DNA from: Bisporella sp. PMI_857 | Lineage: Eukaryota; Ascomycota; Leotiomycetes; Helotiales; Helotiaceae | DNA: 64,000 nucleotides | Assembly: GCA_021307315.1 (NCBI GenBank) | Contig: JAJSPD010000010.1 | Span: forward strand, 806,001-870,000 | Direction: 5' to 3' | Shown here: positions 44,145-56,260 of the stretch, in pieces | Layout of the letters: each line of letters opens with the position of its first letter | Position numbering within the stretch: position 1 is the first letter of the stretch | Notes under the pieces: model-generated | Databases searched by the model: none | What the model saw: the letters and a program-made list of their open reading frames with translations, nothing else | Told to the model about the DNA's origin: nothing | Program-made: the position numbers and the translations under genes

Positions 44145-45362
44145 TTTGGTTTTGCTTGCTTCTTGTCGTGTTTCTGTGCGGGAATGTAGAATGAGGGCTT
44201 CAAGCGAAATGCGCTTGAGAGCTAAAGAGGTGTTGTGCGTAGGTATATATATATGGCTTGCTTATGGTTGAGCGCAGGGTTGCATTCAAGGACTTTTAAT
44301 CGCGCTGCGCCGCACGGTATTGTAGCAATGTTGCTCAAGCGTGGTTGGTTAGGAGTATATATAAATAATTTGGTTCTCGATCTATACAGATGAGGGCAGT
44401 TCGAGCAGCAAGTAAGGATAAGCTGGTTTACACCACGGGACATGCAGATTCTTGAAGTCGGGAGATCGTCTAAATGCGGGGGGCGGGTGTGAGCGTGGGG
44501 TCCTCGGCGGTTTCAGCGACGCCATACTTTGTTCGTTTTCCTTTTGTGACCGGTCCTCTTTTTAAGACTTCTAGTGAAGCATATCTTACCCCAAGATGTC
44601 GCCGAATTGAAACCAAGACTCATCAGCAAGCTTGAGTTGTTTGTACTTGGACTATCCTCAGTATTATTTTTTGAGAATTCTAAAGGTCGCCAAGTTTCTT
44701 AGCAGATCCGGAAATCTAGATTCTGAATCCAGGAGTAGAATCTGACATCAGATGAGATCAAGTGATGATTTAGGGATATACAGTGTTAATTTTTTCCTGG
44801 AGATATTTTTTGTTACGTACACTCCATACATTTGTTGAAACGGCGTGATCGAGCCTTTACGGGGGTTCGGAAGGGAAGTCCCAGAGAGATGGTGAACTCG
44901 ATCAGCACTGGCAAGTGCTCGGTCCCCCATCTATATTTCAGATTGAGCAAGGGAGGTGGCACTTACGCGGTATCAAGATATATCTTGACCAAGAGAAAAT
45001 GTGCCGAGTTGCTATTTTACCAATAGCTTACGCTGTCTAAGATCACTGGATTGTGGCAGCATCAGGCATAAGGACAAGATCGAAACATCGATATGATCAA
45101 CTTGTCTGATATCATATTGAAAAATTACGTATTTTAGGCACGGAAATGGTCCGAAACACTTCCATGCTCCTGTAGTTCAGGGTATACTAAAATATACCGT
45201 AAAGTAGAAAACAGCCTCATTAAGGGCCGCATCTGCTTTAAAGAGCTATTGATACAGTTGAAAAAATTTTCACATCTCATTAACGTAGGTGTTACAAAAA
45301 TCAACAATAACTATTAGAGACAACCCAGCAGCAGATTGCTGCATTACCTCCACATATTTGAC
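44145..45362. other. intergenic
   Basis: About 1.2 kb without a supported gene. A short TATATATA stretch (about 44242-44250) lies 100 bp upstream of the charged hypothetical's ATG and may serve its promoter. Confidence 0.5.
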
Positions 45363-46100
45363 CTACTCCAACGCGTCCCACTCACTCATCAAGACGTTCC
45401 CCTCCACCCTCTCCTCAAATCCCGGCTCCCCAAGATGGCTCGTATGCGCCCACGGCTTCAGGCTCAACTCCTTCCTAATCGTCTTCGCAAAACACCCACT
45501 CCAATGCTTCCTGGGAAACAACGCCACGACGCCCTCGATCGTCTCCCGGGCCACCAGCTCCGGGTTCCTTCCGACGTTGTCGAAAATCGTAGCCAGCTGT
45601 ATCAAAGCGCTGACGCGGGAAAGCGTGCCCGTGGTCCCGAGGTCCTGGTGCCGGATCACGGCTTCGGCGACGGATTCGGCCTGCTCGACTGGGGCGGCGA
45701 GGGACTTCAGGAGGTCGAGCACGAGATACCCGCCCTGGAACTCGAAGCTCAGGAGCGTCGTTGTGATGTTCTCGTCCGTGGTTCCGATGTCGTGGAGTAG
45801 GCATGTCAGATAGTAGGTTTCTAGGAAGGAGGGGGAGGACCAGGTGGGGAAGGCGTGCGAGAGGATGGCGACCCCGTAGTAGTAGACCCGCATGCTGTGG
45901 TTGAAGGTCTCGACTGGTAGGCGCGATTGCGCGTACTGGTGCACGGCATCGGAGAGCGGCGTCGAGGGCACGGTTATGGAGGAGACTTGGATGGGGTCGG
46001 CTGAGCCGTTGTTTGCGGATTTGGAGAGGAGGATTGAGACGTCTCTAGGGACGGCGATCCAGCCGTACTTCTCGACTGCCGAGTTGGGTTGGCTGCTCAT
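45363..46100 (-). CDS. HD-domain protein, cyanamide hydratase-like
   Basis: A single-exon 245-residue protein; the ATG is at 46100 (MSSQPNSAVEKYGW), an upstream extension having only TTG. The metal-binding HD signature is visible: FNHSMRVYYYGVAIL (first His), CLLHDIGTT (HD pair) and VAEAVIRHQDLG (later His/Asp). The start YGWIAVPRD and the ends HWSGCFAKTIRKEL and KPWAHTSHLGE match fungal proteins related to cyanamide hydratase and yeast Ddi2/Ddi3, which convert cyanamide to urea using zinc. Whether this one acts on cyanamide is unknown. The coding sequence is GC-rich (about 37 of 60 bases in sampled lines) and intron-free, sitting in AT-rich flanks. Confidence 0.82.
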   Translation of the reverse strand: MSSQPNSAVEKYGWIAVPRDVSILLSKSANNGSADPIQVSSITVPSTPLSDAVHQYAQSRLPVETFNHSMRVYYYGVAILSHAFPTWSSPSFLETYYLTCLLHDIGTTDENITTTLLSFEFQGGYLVLDLLKSLAAPVEQAESVAEAVIRHQDLGTTGTLSRVSALIQLATIFDNVGRNPELVARETIEGVVALFPRKHWSGCFAKTIRKELSLKPWAHTSHLGEPGFEERVEGNVLMSEWDALE

Positions 46101-46958
46101 TTTAGGATGCAAGGCGTTACGGTGGTTTGGGATGTGGATATTATGGTAGTCACAGCTCTGAATGGAATCTAGAAATTAGAGAGACCAGCACGCAGAAGAA
46201 TAAGAACCCCCCTTTTATATGTGAAAGAAGACGGTTTATACTTTCTAGACCTACTGAGATGCTCCAAGCTTACAAACTAAACTGTATGCTTACTGTACAA
46301 CTACTCAGACCTTCCTCATCCCGTTGGGGGAAAAAAATTCACCATCTAGTTCTTTGGAAGGCATATTAGGATGTTAGAACGGCGATAGAGCTCGGTGTTT
46401 GAAATACCACCGAGAAACCCCCCATAGCGGGATATGAAAAAGTAGATATCCCTTAGTAATGATATAAATGTCAAGCGCAGCGATGGAAGAGGCATGACGT
46501 TGTGTGGTCCAAGCCGCCTTAGTAATCCGAATTTCGAACCTATGATGTGCTCGCTAATTATAGGGGGAAAGCCTCACACTTTTCCGCGGAGCATGTACGG
46601 AACGTAAGTGCGTCCTACCTACTCAGTTCGCAATAGAGAGCGGCAGATGAATTGAAAGAAAGAGAATAGTATAACTTTAGTCATGAACAAGTGGCACAAA
46701 GTATAATATTTTATGGATATCTGCAAATTGTATGGATACATATTATCTCCACAAAATAACTGCAAACATAACGCTCCGAAAGATGCTTGAAAAATGCCTG
46801 AATGCAAAACAAAGACATAGGAAAGGTCAATGAATGGCATGATCTCAGATTTCTCATAAGGATCTCATGGACGACATAAGAACGCCTATCATAGGCGGAG
46901 TAAAGCAAGAAAAGCCAAAGGGCATTAAACGACAACATTTACCCAACCTTTCCCATTT
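46101..46958. other. intergenic
   Basis: HD-gene promoter and 3' flank of the LIM gene. No supported gene. Confidence 0.5.
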
Positions 46959-49557
46959 TTATGCTTTCAACTCCATTTCCATGCACCTCGTACATGTCAC
47001 TGTTACCTCCTGGCCAACTTGTTTGGGAAAGAATGAGCCGTCAGGGAAGTCACCTTTGCATGTTATGCATCGAAAGCATTTGTCGTGCCACTCGCCACCG
47101 AGAGCCTGGATGGCCTCACCAATGACTGGGAGCTTGCACTTCTTGCATTTCGGTGCTCTTCTCTCTGTGCGTTTGGTTTGGCAGCTGAGGCACCATGCAT
47201 AGCCATCTTTCTCGATATGGCTCATCCCTTTCTCGAAAGGATCACCACACTCGGCGCAGAAGAAGTGGCCAAAGTGCCAATGCTCACCCAATGCAATCAT
47301 GTGCTCTCCCAGAATAGGAGTTTTGCAATGTTTGCATTTTGGCGCGTAAAGCTCATGCCAATCGAGATGACAGAAGTATCGAAGCCTTTCGTCACCGTCC
47401 TCAGCATACGTTTCGCCCTCAATCTCCGGAAGCGGCTCGCCAAGAGCACGACGCTGAATTCTGTCTAGACGTGCAGCGCGCATGACGGGAGGCTCTTCAA
47501 AGACCTCGAGTGCTTCAAGTCCGGTCCCACATGTAAAGCAAATAAAGCATTCAGGATGATACTTTTCAGGGGCTCCTCGAAGTCCAACTACACGCCCTTC
47601 AATTGGTAATTGGCACTGGTGACAAGTAGCAGTGGCACGCTTGCCGACAGGCGACCAATGACCACGAGGTAAAGGTGCAGTTGCTTGATGGCGTGGAAGA
47701 GGTCGGCCGGTTACTTTCTTAGGGTCTGGGAGGGGTCTGGCAGATGGTGACCTAGAGTTGTGGGTGATGTTGATCGATGGAGCGGAAGGTACTGAAACAG
47801 ATATTGTGGGTGCATCAGGCAGGTTGATGGTAGGAATAGATGGCGTTGAGTCCGGGAAGTTGATTGTAGGAATATTTGGGGATGAGTCTGGAAGATTGAT
47901 TGTAGGGACAGAAGGCGAAGAATCAGGCAAATTGATAGTAGGAATAGAGCTCGGCGGAGCAGAGTTTACTTGGATTGAGGGAGTGTCAGGAAGGTGAATG
48001 GTCGGGACAGCGGCCGCGACATTCGCCGAATCTGATTTAGGAGTAATCCCTTGCCTTTGTAGGCCTTGGAATTGGGCTTGTCTTCGCTCTTCTGGCTTCA
48101 CATCAGCCTCGCTTGGCTTCCAATTTTTATCAAAGCTTACAATTGGACGGCCCGGCTTATCACTAACAGCTGTAGGGGTAGGTAGCTTGGGACTTCTGTC
48201 TTTCATCCGCATGCTTGTAGCTTGACGGATATCATCACTTCTGATTTCTAGGCCATCTTTGATAGGCACTTCTGGAGCTGGGCTCTCTGCTTTCTTGACT
48301 AGGGGAGCATTGGCTGTATATTCTGGATTTCTTGACTGAGAGGGAGGGTTCCGATGAATTTCGGACTTGTATAGCTTGACTGTTGGGGTGGCGGGAGTGC
48401 TGCTGGAGCGACTTAGATCTTGCACAAACTGAACTCTGTTCATAGGATCGCGCGGCTTAATACGAAGTGGCCTTGGAACATCATCCACAGTTGGAGAGCG
48501 CCCACGATCAGGTCGCTCCTCTTCAGGCTCCTCCCAAATCTGCTCGCCAGAAAAAGCTCCGCTGATTTCACCACTGATATTCCTCCTCGCGCTGCTTCTT
48601 CTGCGCTCAGAGCCCTGAGGTCTGCTGTTGGTAATGCTGCCATATGGCTTCTGGATTTTCTGGGGGAGAGAGCGCGATGAATCCATAGAAGAGCGAATTG
48701 CATTTTCAGGACTGCGAGCGCGGTCCAATTCACCCGAGTTTCGACCTTGAACAGCAAGATCCCCACTGCTGCTTGACCCTCCTGATACAGATCGTTGTAC
48801 ATCACGCCCTAACCCAGTAGTCATCCCAACCCCATTATATGGGCCAGCGCTTTGTGTTCTTGCATGTTGATAGCTGTTCTTTCGGAGGTGCTCCTTGTAA
48901 CTATATGGCGCGTGGGGGTTTCTAACGAGTCCTCCGTGCTGATGTTCCCAAACAAGATCAGAAGCCTCGTTTTGTGCAGCAGTATGAATTCTCACATCCT
49001 CTTCCTCTTGCTTCAGTAGGTCCAAGTCTTCCATGGCGTCGCGTAGAGCAACAGCGTCCTCTTTCTCCATCCATCTTTGACCTCGCTCAATATAAGTGCC
49101 GCTAGGGACGACTTGTGACGGCTTGAGAAGCGGCCTTTCTGGCGATGAGGACTTGGTAGGCGGTTGTGCAAGCTGCCGCCCCGATCTTGAGGTCACCGAC
49201 GAGTATGTTGAGAGGGAAGATTGTGCTCGGCGATGGGACATGGCGCTTGCAGAGCGGGAAGCATGTTCTGACGATGGTGTACGGATGGGTTCATCATTTT
49301 CCATGGGTTGGGTCGAGTCTGGTCTGCCACGCTCTGAATCACGGCGTCCACTGGAGGGTTGTGGCCTTGCACCACTTGGCCGAGCGACACGGTTATTTCT
49401 TAGGTCCGCAAGATAGTTTGCTGTTGAATATTAGCATAACTCTCTCAGCTAAGGCCAAAGCTTGGTCTTCGCACTGACCAAATTGATCATTCGACATGTA
49501 GACTGGTCCTGGAGGAGTAACTTTGCGACTCCGCTCCTTAGAGCTGCCTCGAAACAT
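46959..49557 (-). CDS. three-LIM-domain protein, paxillin-like (Pxl1 type)
   Basis: Exon 1 is 49557-49479 and exon 2 is 49420-46959 (intron 58 nt), giving 846 residues. The N-terminal 600 residues are Ser/Pro/Arg-rich and disordered, with an in-frame array of 11-residue units of the type PTINLPDSSPS. The C-terminus (about 625-846) holds three LIM zinc modules. The first begins CHQCQLPIEGRVVGLRG and has a long insert before FCHLDWHELYAPKC. The second is CKHCKTPILGEHMIALGEHW. The third is CKKCKLPVIGEAIQALGGEW and ends with TVTCTRCMEMELKA. The layout matches fungal paxillin-like proteins that act in cytokinesis and polarised growth. Start MFRGSSKERSRKVTPPGP. Confidence 0.85.
47815..47950 (-). 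repeat. coding minisatellite, 33-nt unit in the LIM gene
   Basis: About four consecutive 11-residue units (IPTINLPDSSP, VPTINLPDSSP, IPTINFPDSTP, IPTINLPDAP), plus two looser upstream copies. The DNA copies differ at synonymous sites, so the array is not a recent expansion. Confidence 0.8.
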
Positions 49558-51328
49558 GTTGTCTGAAGGAAGCCTTGCAATTGAAGAGTAGATTACTCTA
49601 GATTATCTCTGCTTCAGAGGCACTGTCAATTATTTGTACAGAGAAGTATCGCAATTTACGCCTAATTCTGTTGTGTAATGCAGCGGAAATGGGTAGACAG
49701 GGTTGACTTGAATTGTGTGAGAAGGTAGAATTGGGAAAGCGAAGGCTGTTTATCGAAGACGCAGAGGATTAAAGTAATAAGTAATAATGAAACAGATATT
49801 GCTATAGTTGTAGGTAAACAGAGCAACGAACAGTAAGCCAAGTGTGTTTCTGCGGTGTGCCTCGGATTGTCTGGGGAAAATGTCTGTTGTCAATGCAGGG
49901 GGTTCGCGAGTTGGCAGAACAACCTGGTTGCCAAGTCACGCAGTGTTGTCACCACTGGAACCAGACACTAAAATATGTACCGCGTCCTGCAATGTGCTTC
50001 CCTGGACGAAGACTTTCGGTGAGCTACTATTACCGCCACTCCTGTATTCTACAAGTCGAAAGTACGACAGATTATAGCATCCTATGTATGCTATGAGGAT
50101 CGTTAACGGTTTTTGCACACCATGGATATTCAGTGTGGTGTGCAGCCCTGAAGATTGCCGACAAGCAAACCAACCCTGAATCACGAAAGCACGTGAATCT
50201 AAACAGGGAGAATACATACGGTAGAGTACATGTACTGTAAGACAGAACCCGCAAGTCAGTTTCAGTCTCAGTATCAGTCTTCCTTTCAGGTCCGGTCTTA
50301 CTTGACAGCTTCCAAAATCATCCTTTATCAACATCATGAAAGAATTCCTTGCATCCTCGGCCTGACTTGTGTTCAATGTCTCGAACTTCAAGACCACCTA
50401 CCATTTCCAATACACTCTGATGGGCTGTTTCGCAGTAGACCAGCGTGCGAGTATCAATAATCATCACGTCTATGCAACTCAGTGCCTGCAGCAAGAGTTC
50501 AGTTCATCTAAGAAGCGTGGGCTGGGGTACAAGTACTTAAGTAAGTTAGTGTCCAGAAGTAGGACCATACGATATGATGAGCATAGCCGGCTGCCCCGCC
50601 CCAATGCCCCTTTTGGTGGGAGCCTGGTCATTATCCATCTCGCTGCCGACATTGCCAACCGGGCTGTCCTCCGAGGCCCAATGGACCATACGAAGGGTCA
50701 TGTCATCGTCCTTTCCAAGGATCCGGAGCATGACAAGGATATGAAAAGCAAACTTATTATGACTCTACTCGACTTCGTACTCTTATGGCAAACTCGGGTC
50801 GGCTCTGCTATTCAAACCCAGCATTGATAATACCTGGCGGGCACCCTTTATATCTTCGTTTCGTGGGTATGGCAGCGGTCGCATAGAATGAGGAACTACC
50901 ACTCCTATTCCCATTTGGCGTAGCATTTGCGGTACAGTCAAGTCTACAGTCAAGTCTACAGTACATCACATTCGAATTCCAATCCTTTTTCTGCCATGGA
51001 TAAGCGCGGGATGGAATTTTCGAGAGGAGGAGCAGTTTCTTATTCCCGGGTCGCGGGGTATTAATGTGGGCTTGCAGCATTCAGTGAATGACTAAAATGA
51101 ATTGAAAGGTGGGTGATCTCACCTCAAAATGTCATTTACACCCTTGAACTTTTCACGGTGAGCTTTTCCCTATTTGATTACTCAAACCAGCTTTGAAATA
51201 CAAGATGATGAGATAGTCGTTATCACCTTCTGTCTTTAGTGTTGTTGTCTATTTCATGTATCTTGAATTTTAGAGAAGAGATTCTGCCATTCTTGTATTT
51301 TTTTTTTTTCCTTACTAATCTCCCCATC
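49558..51328. other. long intergenic region
   Basis: About 1.8 kb between divergent LIM and MFS genes. A 152-codon plus frame (50369-50827) begins with GTG and shows no domain. A 12-bp direct repeat ACAGTCAAGTCT x2 lies at 50934-50957. No supported gene. Confidence 0.5.
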
Positions 51329-52903
51329 ATGGCCGAGGAGAGAGCAAACCGAGATGAAAATCTTGAGTACACCTCCCAATTAGAGAGGACTAATGGCTCT
51401 GAGAAAGATGTGGTTCTAAATGGACCGGAAGAGTCATCAAACGGGAATGTTTCTAAAGTGGAAGACGTGCCTCCCAACGGAGGATATGGTTGGGTTTGTG
51501 TTGCAAGCTGCTTCATCATCAACTTTCATACTTGGGGCATCAATAGTGTAGGCTCGGCCTCGTCTTATTTCCACGGATACAGCTAACAGTCTGACAGTCA
51601 TACGGCATCTTTCTGTCCCATTACTTGAATGAAAATACCTACCCTGGTGCCACTCCTCTTGACTATGCCTTTGTTGGAGGTCTGTCTATCTCAATGGCTT
51701 TAATCGTCTCACCCGTAGCCACAATTTGTGGCCGTGAGCTTGGAACACATGCTGTACTAAGTATCGGAGTCTTGCTTGAGACTGCAGGTTTGCTCGGCGC
51801 CTCCTGGTCTACTGAGATATGGCAACTCTTTCTTTCCCAAGGACTCGCATTCGGCTTTGGAATGGGGTTCTTATTCGTTGGTACAGTTGGTATCATACCA
51901 CAGTGGTTCACCACTAAGCGCTCGTTCGCAAACAGTATTGGTGCAGCTGGGAGTGGCATTGGTGGACTGGTGTATTCTTTGGCCACGAATCAAATGATTC
52001 AAACTCTTGGACTAGCATGGGCTTTCAGGATCCTCGCTATCGTTTCATGCGTTATGAATATTCTCTCAACCATTGTTATTCGTGATCGGAACAAAGCCGT
52101 CGGCGCAATTCAGCTTGGCTTTGACGTAAGACTAGTCAAACGGATTGAATTTTTGCTCTTAGTTGGGTGGGGAATCTTCAGCATGCTAGGATATGTCGTC
52201 CTGCTTTTTTCGTTGTCAAACTATGCCAGCAGTATAAACTTGACCGCGAAGCAAGGCTCAGTGGTTGCCGCGTTGCTGAACTTAGGTCAAGGTATGAAAC
52301 TCTGTCAGTTTCTATAGCCGAGTACTAACTCCACTTGTAGGCATCGGTCGACCTTTCATAGGCTATTTCAGTGATAAAGTCGGCCGTATCAATATAGCAG
52401 GAGGATGCACATTTCTTGCCGGGTTCTTTTGTCTCGTGATCTGGATTTTCGCCAAAAGCTACGGAGTATTAATATTCTTTGCTCTCATCTGTGGGCCTAT
52501 CGCTGGTACCTTCTGGGCTGTCATTGGACCTGTCGGTGCCGAAGTAGTCGGTGTGCAAATACTTCCTTCGGCACTGTCCATGTTATGGATTGTTCTGGTA
52601 TTGCCCACCACATTTTCGGAACCTATTGGTCTAAAGTTGAGGCGCACGAGTGGAAACATCTACCTTGATGCGCAACTGTTCACGGGTTTTGTGTACCTCG
52701 GAGCGGCTGTATGCATGTGGTTCTTGAGGGCGTGGAAGATAGCCGAGTTGGAAAGCCAGGCATTGTCGAAAGAGCAAAGAGAGCAAGAGATCAGGGACAA
52801 CGATGCGGTGTCCCAAGACAGACCTACTGTGCAGAGGCAGATGAGCAGAACAACGAGTGTGAAGACAGCGACGAAGGGGTTGTGGTCACTGCAGCGTGTT
52901 TAA
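51329..52903 (+). CDS. MFS transporter, monocarboxylate-permease type
   Basis: Three exons (51329-51547, 51598-52291, 52341-52903; introns 50 and 49 nt) give 491 residues. An acidic cytosolic N-terminus leads to PPNGGYGWVCVASCFIINF, the family entry motif. About 12 membrane segments follow, including GLSISMALIVSPVATIC, VLSIGVLLETAGLLGASW, GFGMGFLFVGTVGIIPQWF and IGRPFIGYFSDKVGRINIAG; the last has the MFS loop motif G-Y-F-S-D-x-x-G-R. The C-terminus is charged and Ser/Thr-rich. Fungal relatives (Mch/MCP type) carry monocarboxylates, riboflavin or nicotinate-like solutes; the substrate cannot be fixed. No cluster partner is adjacent. Confidence 0.87.
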
Positions 52904-53654
52904 AGGGAACAGAAGGTCAAGCAGGTCTTGAATCTTCTAGGGCATGGGTTGTTAGCAAGAAAGTTCTAAAGCGCTCGGAGTGGATATCCCGGTTGCTTTA
53001 GACTAGGGCTCCATCTCAGTCTCACAGTACGTAATATTGCAACACGAAGCATCCGTGGCCGTTTTAATGGCCGAAAGCGAGCAAGCGATCTTCAACCTAC
53101 CTAGAGATAGATAACTATAACTCAAGGACTTGTATCTATGAAGAGTGTACCACAAGATCAGATCAGACAAACGACCTGTATGGTGATGAATCCCGTACCA
53201 CGTTGATAAACGCTGAATCAAGTTCATGTCATCATCATGACCATCATAAAGCGTCTATCCACGTCGTCCGTAAGCACTTTATCGATGCTCTTCACAACAA
53301 CTTCTGACCCGCATTCGCTTAAGAGTCTCATATCGCAGTATGATTGGATAAAGCACCTTGGGTCGGGGGACGGCTCCTTGGCAAGTCGGCGCTTCAGTTC
53401 AGAACTTCCGACATCAACCTTTTGAATACGTCTGCACGCAACACCATGAATGCGTTGCATAGAGGCTGTGAAATACCAAGACGAAAAACGTGCTTGATTT
53501 CCTCCGTTTTCCCGGGTATAAGCCCAAAATGCGGTCGCTCAGTTGCGTATATAAGTTAAGTGATTTTCTTGTGTTAGCAAGTTCTGTCTCATCACTGCTA
53601 TCCATCCCCTATCAAAGAAGCAACATATCATCTTTCTCTTCTCTGGCAGTCATT
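52904..53654. other. intergenic
   Basis: MFS 3' flank and RTA1-like promoter. A TATATAA-like element lies at about 53546-53552, 100 bp ahead of the ATG. No gene supported. Confidence 0.45.
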
Positions 53655-54986
53655 ATGGCAAACTTAACAGGAATGCTTCCTGAGCCTCATGGCAACGCTA
53701 CTCTTATCGAGAACTCAGAGCTCTGCACAAAAGCTCTCTGTGATCTCACCCTCTCCCATCTAGACTACCTACCCACCATCGGAGGAAACTCATTCCTTGC
53801 CGCCCTCTTTGCAGTATGCTTCATTGCACAAGGTTATCTGGGGTTCAAGCACCGAACCTGGGGATTCATGGTTGCAATGATGCTCGGGACGCTCACCGAG
53901 GTCATCGGGTACATCGGCCGGATCATGATGAACAATAATCCTTTCAGCAAAAGTAACTTTGTCATCTACCTGACGACTCTCACCATCGCGCCTGCATTCT
54001 TGAGTGCGGCCATCTACCTTTGTCTTGCGAGAATTGTGGTTGTATACGGCGAGGAAAAAAGCCGATTTAGACCCAGAACATATACCCTCCTGTTCTGCGC
54101 ATGTGACTTTCTCTCTTTATTGCTTCAAGCTGTAGGAGGAGCTATCGCCAGTAGCACAGATACTCAATCTGGGGTAAGTCTCACCTCCAAAAGCCTGTTG
54201 ATATTCCAATACTAATCATATATATAGACCCAAACAGGCATAAACATAATGCTTGCAGGCCTTGGATTTCAAGTCTTCTCGCTGGCGCTCTTTGCAACAG
54301 CATGTATTGAGTTTGCATATCGAGTCTACCAGAGCTCGCAAATCCCCCTCCATCCTTACGCTCAGCAGATTCGCACGACCACACCATCCTCAATCCGCTC
54401 TGGTGCTGCCCTCTCCGCCTCCCTTGCAGAAAGCCGCCCATTCCGCTTCTTCCTGATTAGCATCTCCGTCGCGACCCTAGTGATATTCATCCGCTCCATC
54501 TTCCGCGTCGCTGAGCTCTCAGAAGGCTTCGATGGTAAGCTCGCCAACGACGAGGTGTCATTCATGATCCTCGAAGGCGCCATGATTGCCATAGCTTGCA
54601 TCACCCTTACCGTCTTCCACCCAGGTCCATGCTTTCAAGGAGATTGGCGAGCAGCCAATTTCCATTATAGAAATCAAAAGAGGCCGGAAGTTAACAGGAA
54701 GAGTTTCTCTACGAGCTTGAGCGCGCTTGAAGAGGAGGAGGCTAGGGTGGAGGCGAGGGGACCGCCAATTTATAAGGAGAGTGTGGAGGACCTGGGAAAC
54801 TCAGCAGTGAGCAGAGTTGCGAGCTTGAGGGAAAGCCTGAGAGCAAGTCCTTCGAGGGCTGAAGCAATCACGGGTACAGCTACTACGGCCATGCCCGTCG
54901 GGCCGGGACAGGTACATGTTGAAATGTTGCCAATGTATGGGATGCGGTATGAGACTATGAGTCAGGGTCCTGCGCCTGCTGCATAA
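53655..54986 (+). CDS. RTA1-like seven-helix membrane protein
   Basis: Two exons (53655-54173 and 54228-54986, intron 54 nt) give 425 residues. Family blocks are FIAQGYLGFKHRTWGFMVAM, LTEVIGYIGRIMMNNNPF, IYLTTLTIAPAFLSAAIYLC, LLFCACDFLSLLLQAVGGAI, GINIMLAGLGFQVFSLALF, FIRSIFRVAELSEGFDG and LEGAMIAIACITLTVFHPG. They define the RTA1/lipid-translocating exporter family (Rsb1, Rta1, Rtm1). Seven or eight hydrophobic segments are visible. An N-glycosylation-prone extracellular N-terminus (NLTG, NATL) and a long cytosolic Ser/Ala-rich tail flank them. Proposed roles are lipid movement and stress or drug resistance; which applies here is unknown. Confidence 0.88.
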
Positions 54987-55515
54987 AAATCATGATATGT
55001 GGAAATTACGAAATGATGGGATGAATAATGATGATGCTTATAGATCAGATTTGGGCATATCACGGCGCTCAGGTGTGCTATATACCTTATACATAGATTT
55101 AAACTTAGATTTAAAGAAATCATACTATTTATGATATTTCAAGGAGAAGGCTCCCAAGTTGTCCGAAGCATGATTCCCGCTAAGGTCACAGATATCAAGT
55201 TTCATATCTACTACTCAGCTGGGTATAAAGCAAGCAATTTCTAGTCGATCATGAAGCTCGACTACCTACTGAGAGCAGTCTTCATATTATATATACCGGA
55301 TATTTCAGACTAACTATGAAACTCCGATTCAGATTGAAGTATACCCACGTACTAACACCACCTCACTGCTCAAAACAAGCCTCTAACTGAACCTAGTTCA
55401 GAGCTCCAGCCATATCCGCTCAACCATCGCTCAATCGTTCTTCCCATCCGTCTTGAAAATCGGCACGGGACATCACGACGCGTACTAGTCGAAGCTACAT
55501 CCCCTCACCACCAAC
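54987..55515. other. intergenic
   Basis: RTA1-like 3' flank. AT-rich to about 55380, then GC-richer toward the candidate coding stretch at 55516. No feature supported. Confidence 0.5.
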
Positions 55516-55719
55516 CTACATTCCGCTAACCCTGCTCCTCCCGTTCCACCGCTCCATCGCTGGGTCCTCCAGCCCAAAATACGGGCGAAGAAAACGCCGA
55601 TAGTTGGGAGTGGACCATGCTGCCCCGGCACGAGACGCGCGGGCGAAGAAGCCGGCGCCACGGACGTCCCGGTCAGGGTTAAGGATGTGATCCGAGGCTA
55701 TTGAGCGTAGGGCGAAGTG
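55516..55719 (-). CDS. candidate orphan exon (incomplete gene model)
   Basis: A GC-rich minus-strand frame runs from a possible acceptor (CAATACAG, ending at 55720) to TAG at 55518-55516. It encodes HFALRSIASDHILNPDRDVR and continues through GAGFFARASRAGAAWSTPN and YRRFLRPYFGLEDPAMERW. Composition, third-position GC and the aromatic/basic pattern look coding, but the frame has no ATG upstream. A first exon could be the Met at 55945 region (MSLITPTVP), though I could not find a convincing donor. It could also be a gene fragment. I do not recognise a family. Confidence 0.3.
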   Translation of the reverse strand, partial: HFALRSIASDHILNPDRDVRGAGFFARASRAGAAWSTPNYRRFLRPYFGLEDPAMERWNGRSRVSGM

Positions 55720-56260
55720 CTGTATTGAGACGAGATGAGATGCTGGGGAAGGAGGGTGGGGGGTTGACTCTTGCTTTTGGGTTGCAGGGTATATATAATA
55801 GGAAGTGGAAGGGTAGTGGAATGGTGTGAATAGGGGAGTGTGAGTTAAGGGAGGGAGAGGAGCAGGAAGAGGGATGAGGGTCCTTGGTTGGGTTCTGTGT
55901 TTTGGTAGGAGGTATTCTAGGGACGGTTGGCGTAATTAGCGACATCAAGAAAGCATTCTAAAGAACAGGGTGCTAATTCGAGGAGGTGGTATAGTTTGCG
56001 CACCGTACTAAGAGTCAAATATGTAAGCATAGAGGTTTTTAAAAGTGCCCAAGTTCATTCTTTCCATCCCAAGGCTATAAGGGGAAGATGCATCTTTCAG
56101 GAAAGAAAATACAAGAAATTTATCATCGCAGTACTGTACATTAAGTCGTCGAGTTCATTCACACATATTGTGTAGTTTTCCGTTGAAAGACACCGCTGAA
56201 CGCCATACCAATGCTAATGCACTCAGATCATCATATCTTCACACGCTCGCATCCTCCACT
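55720..56260. other. intergenic or 5' part of the orphan frame
   Basis: Low-complexity pyrimidine-rich sequence on the minus strand encodes a Pro/Ser-rich 89-codon frame (55948-55679) with no domain. Nothing else is supported. Confidence 0.4.

Noticed and set aside
46101..46112. Four-codon N-terminal extension of the HD-domain protein
   Set aside because: The extension begins with TTG; ATG at 46100 is the natural start.
50369..50827. 152-codon plus frame in the LIM/MFS spacer
   Set aside because: Begins with GTG, no recognisable domain, poor composition and no linked splice sites.
51329..54986. MFS and RTA1-like transporters as a secondary-metabolite export cluster
   Set aside because: No biosynthetic gene lies between or beside them, and each is a common stand-alone family.
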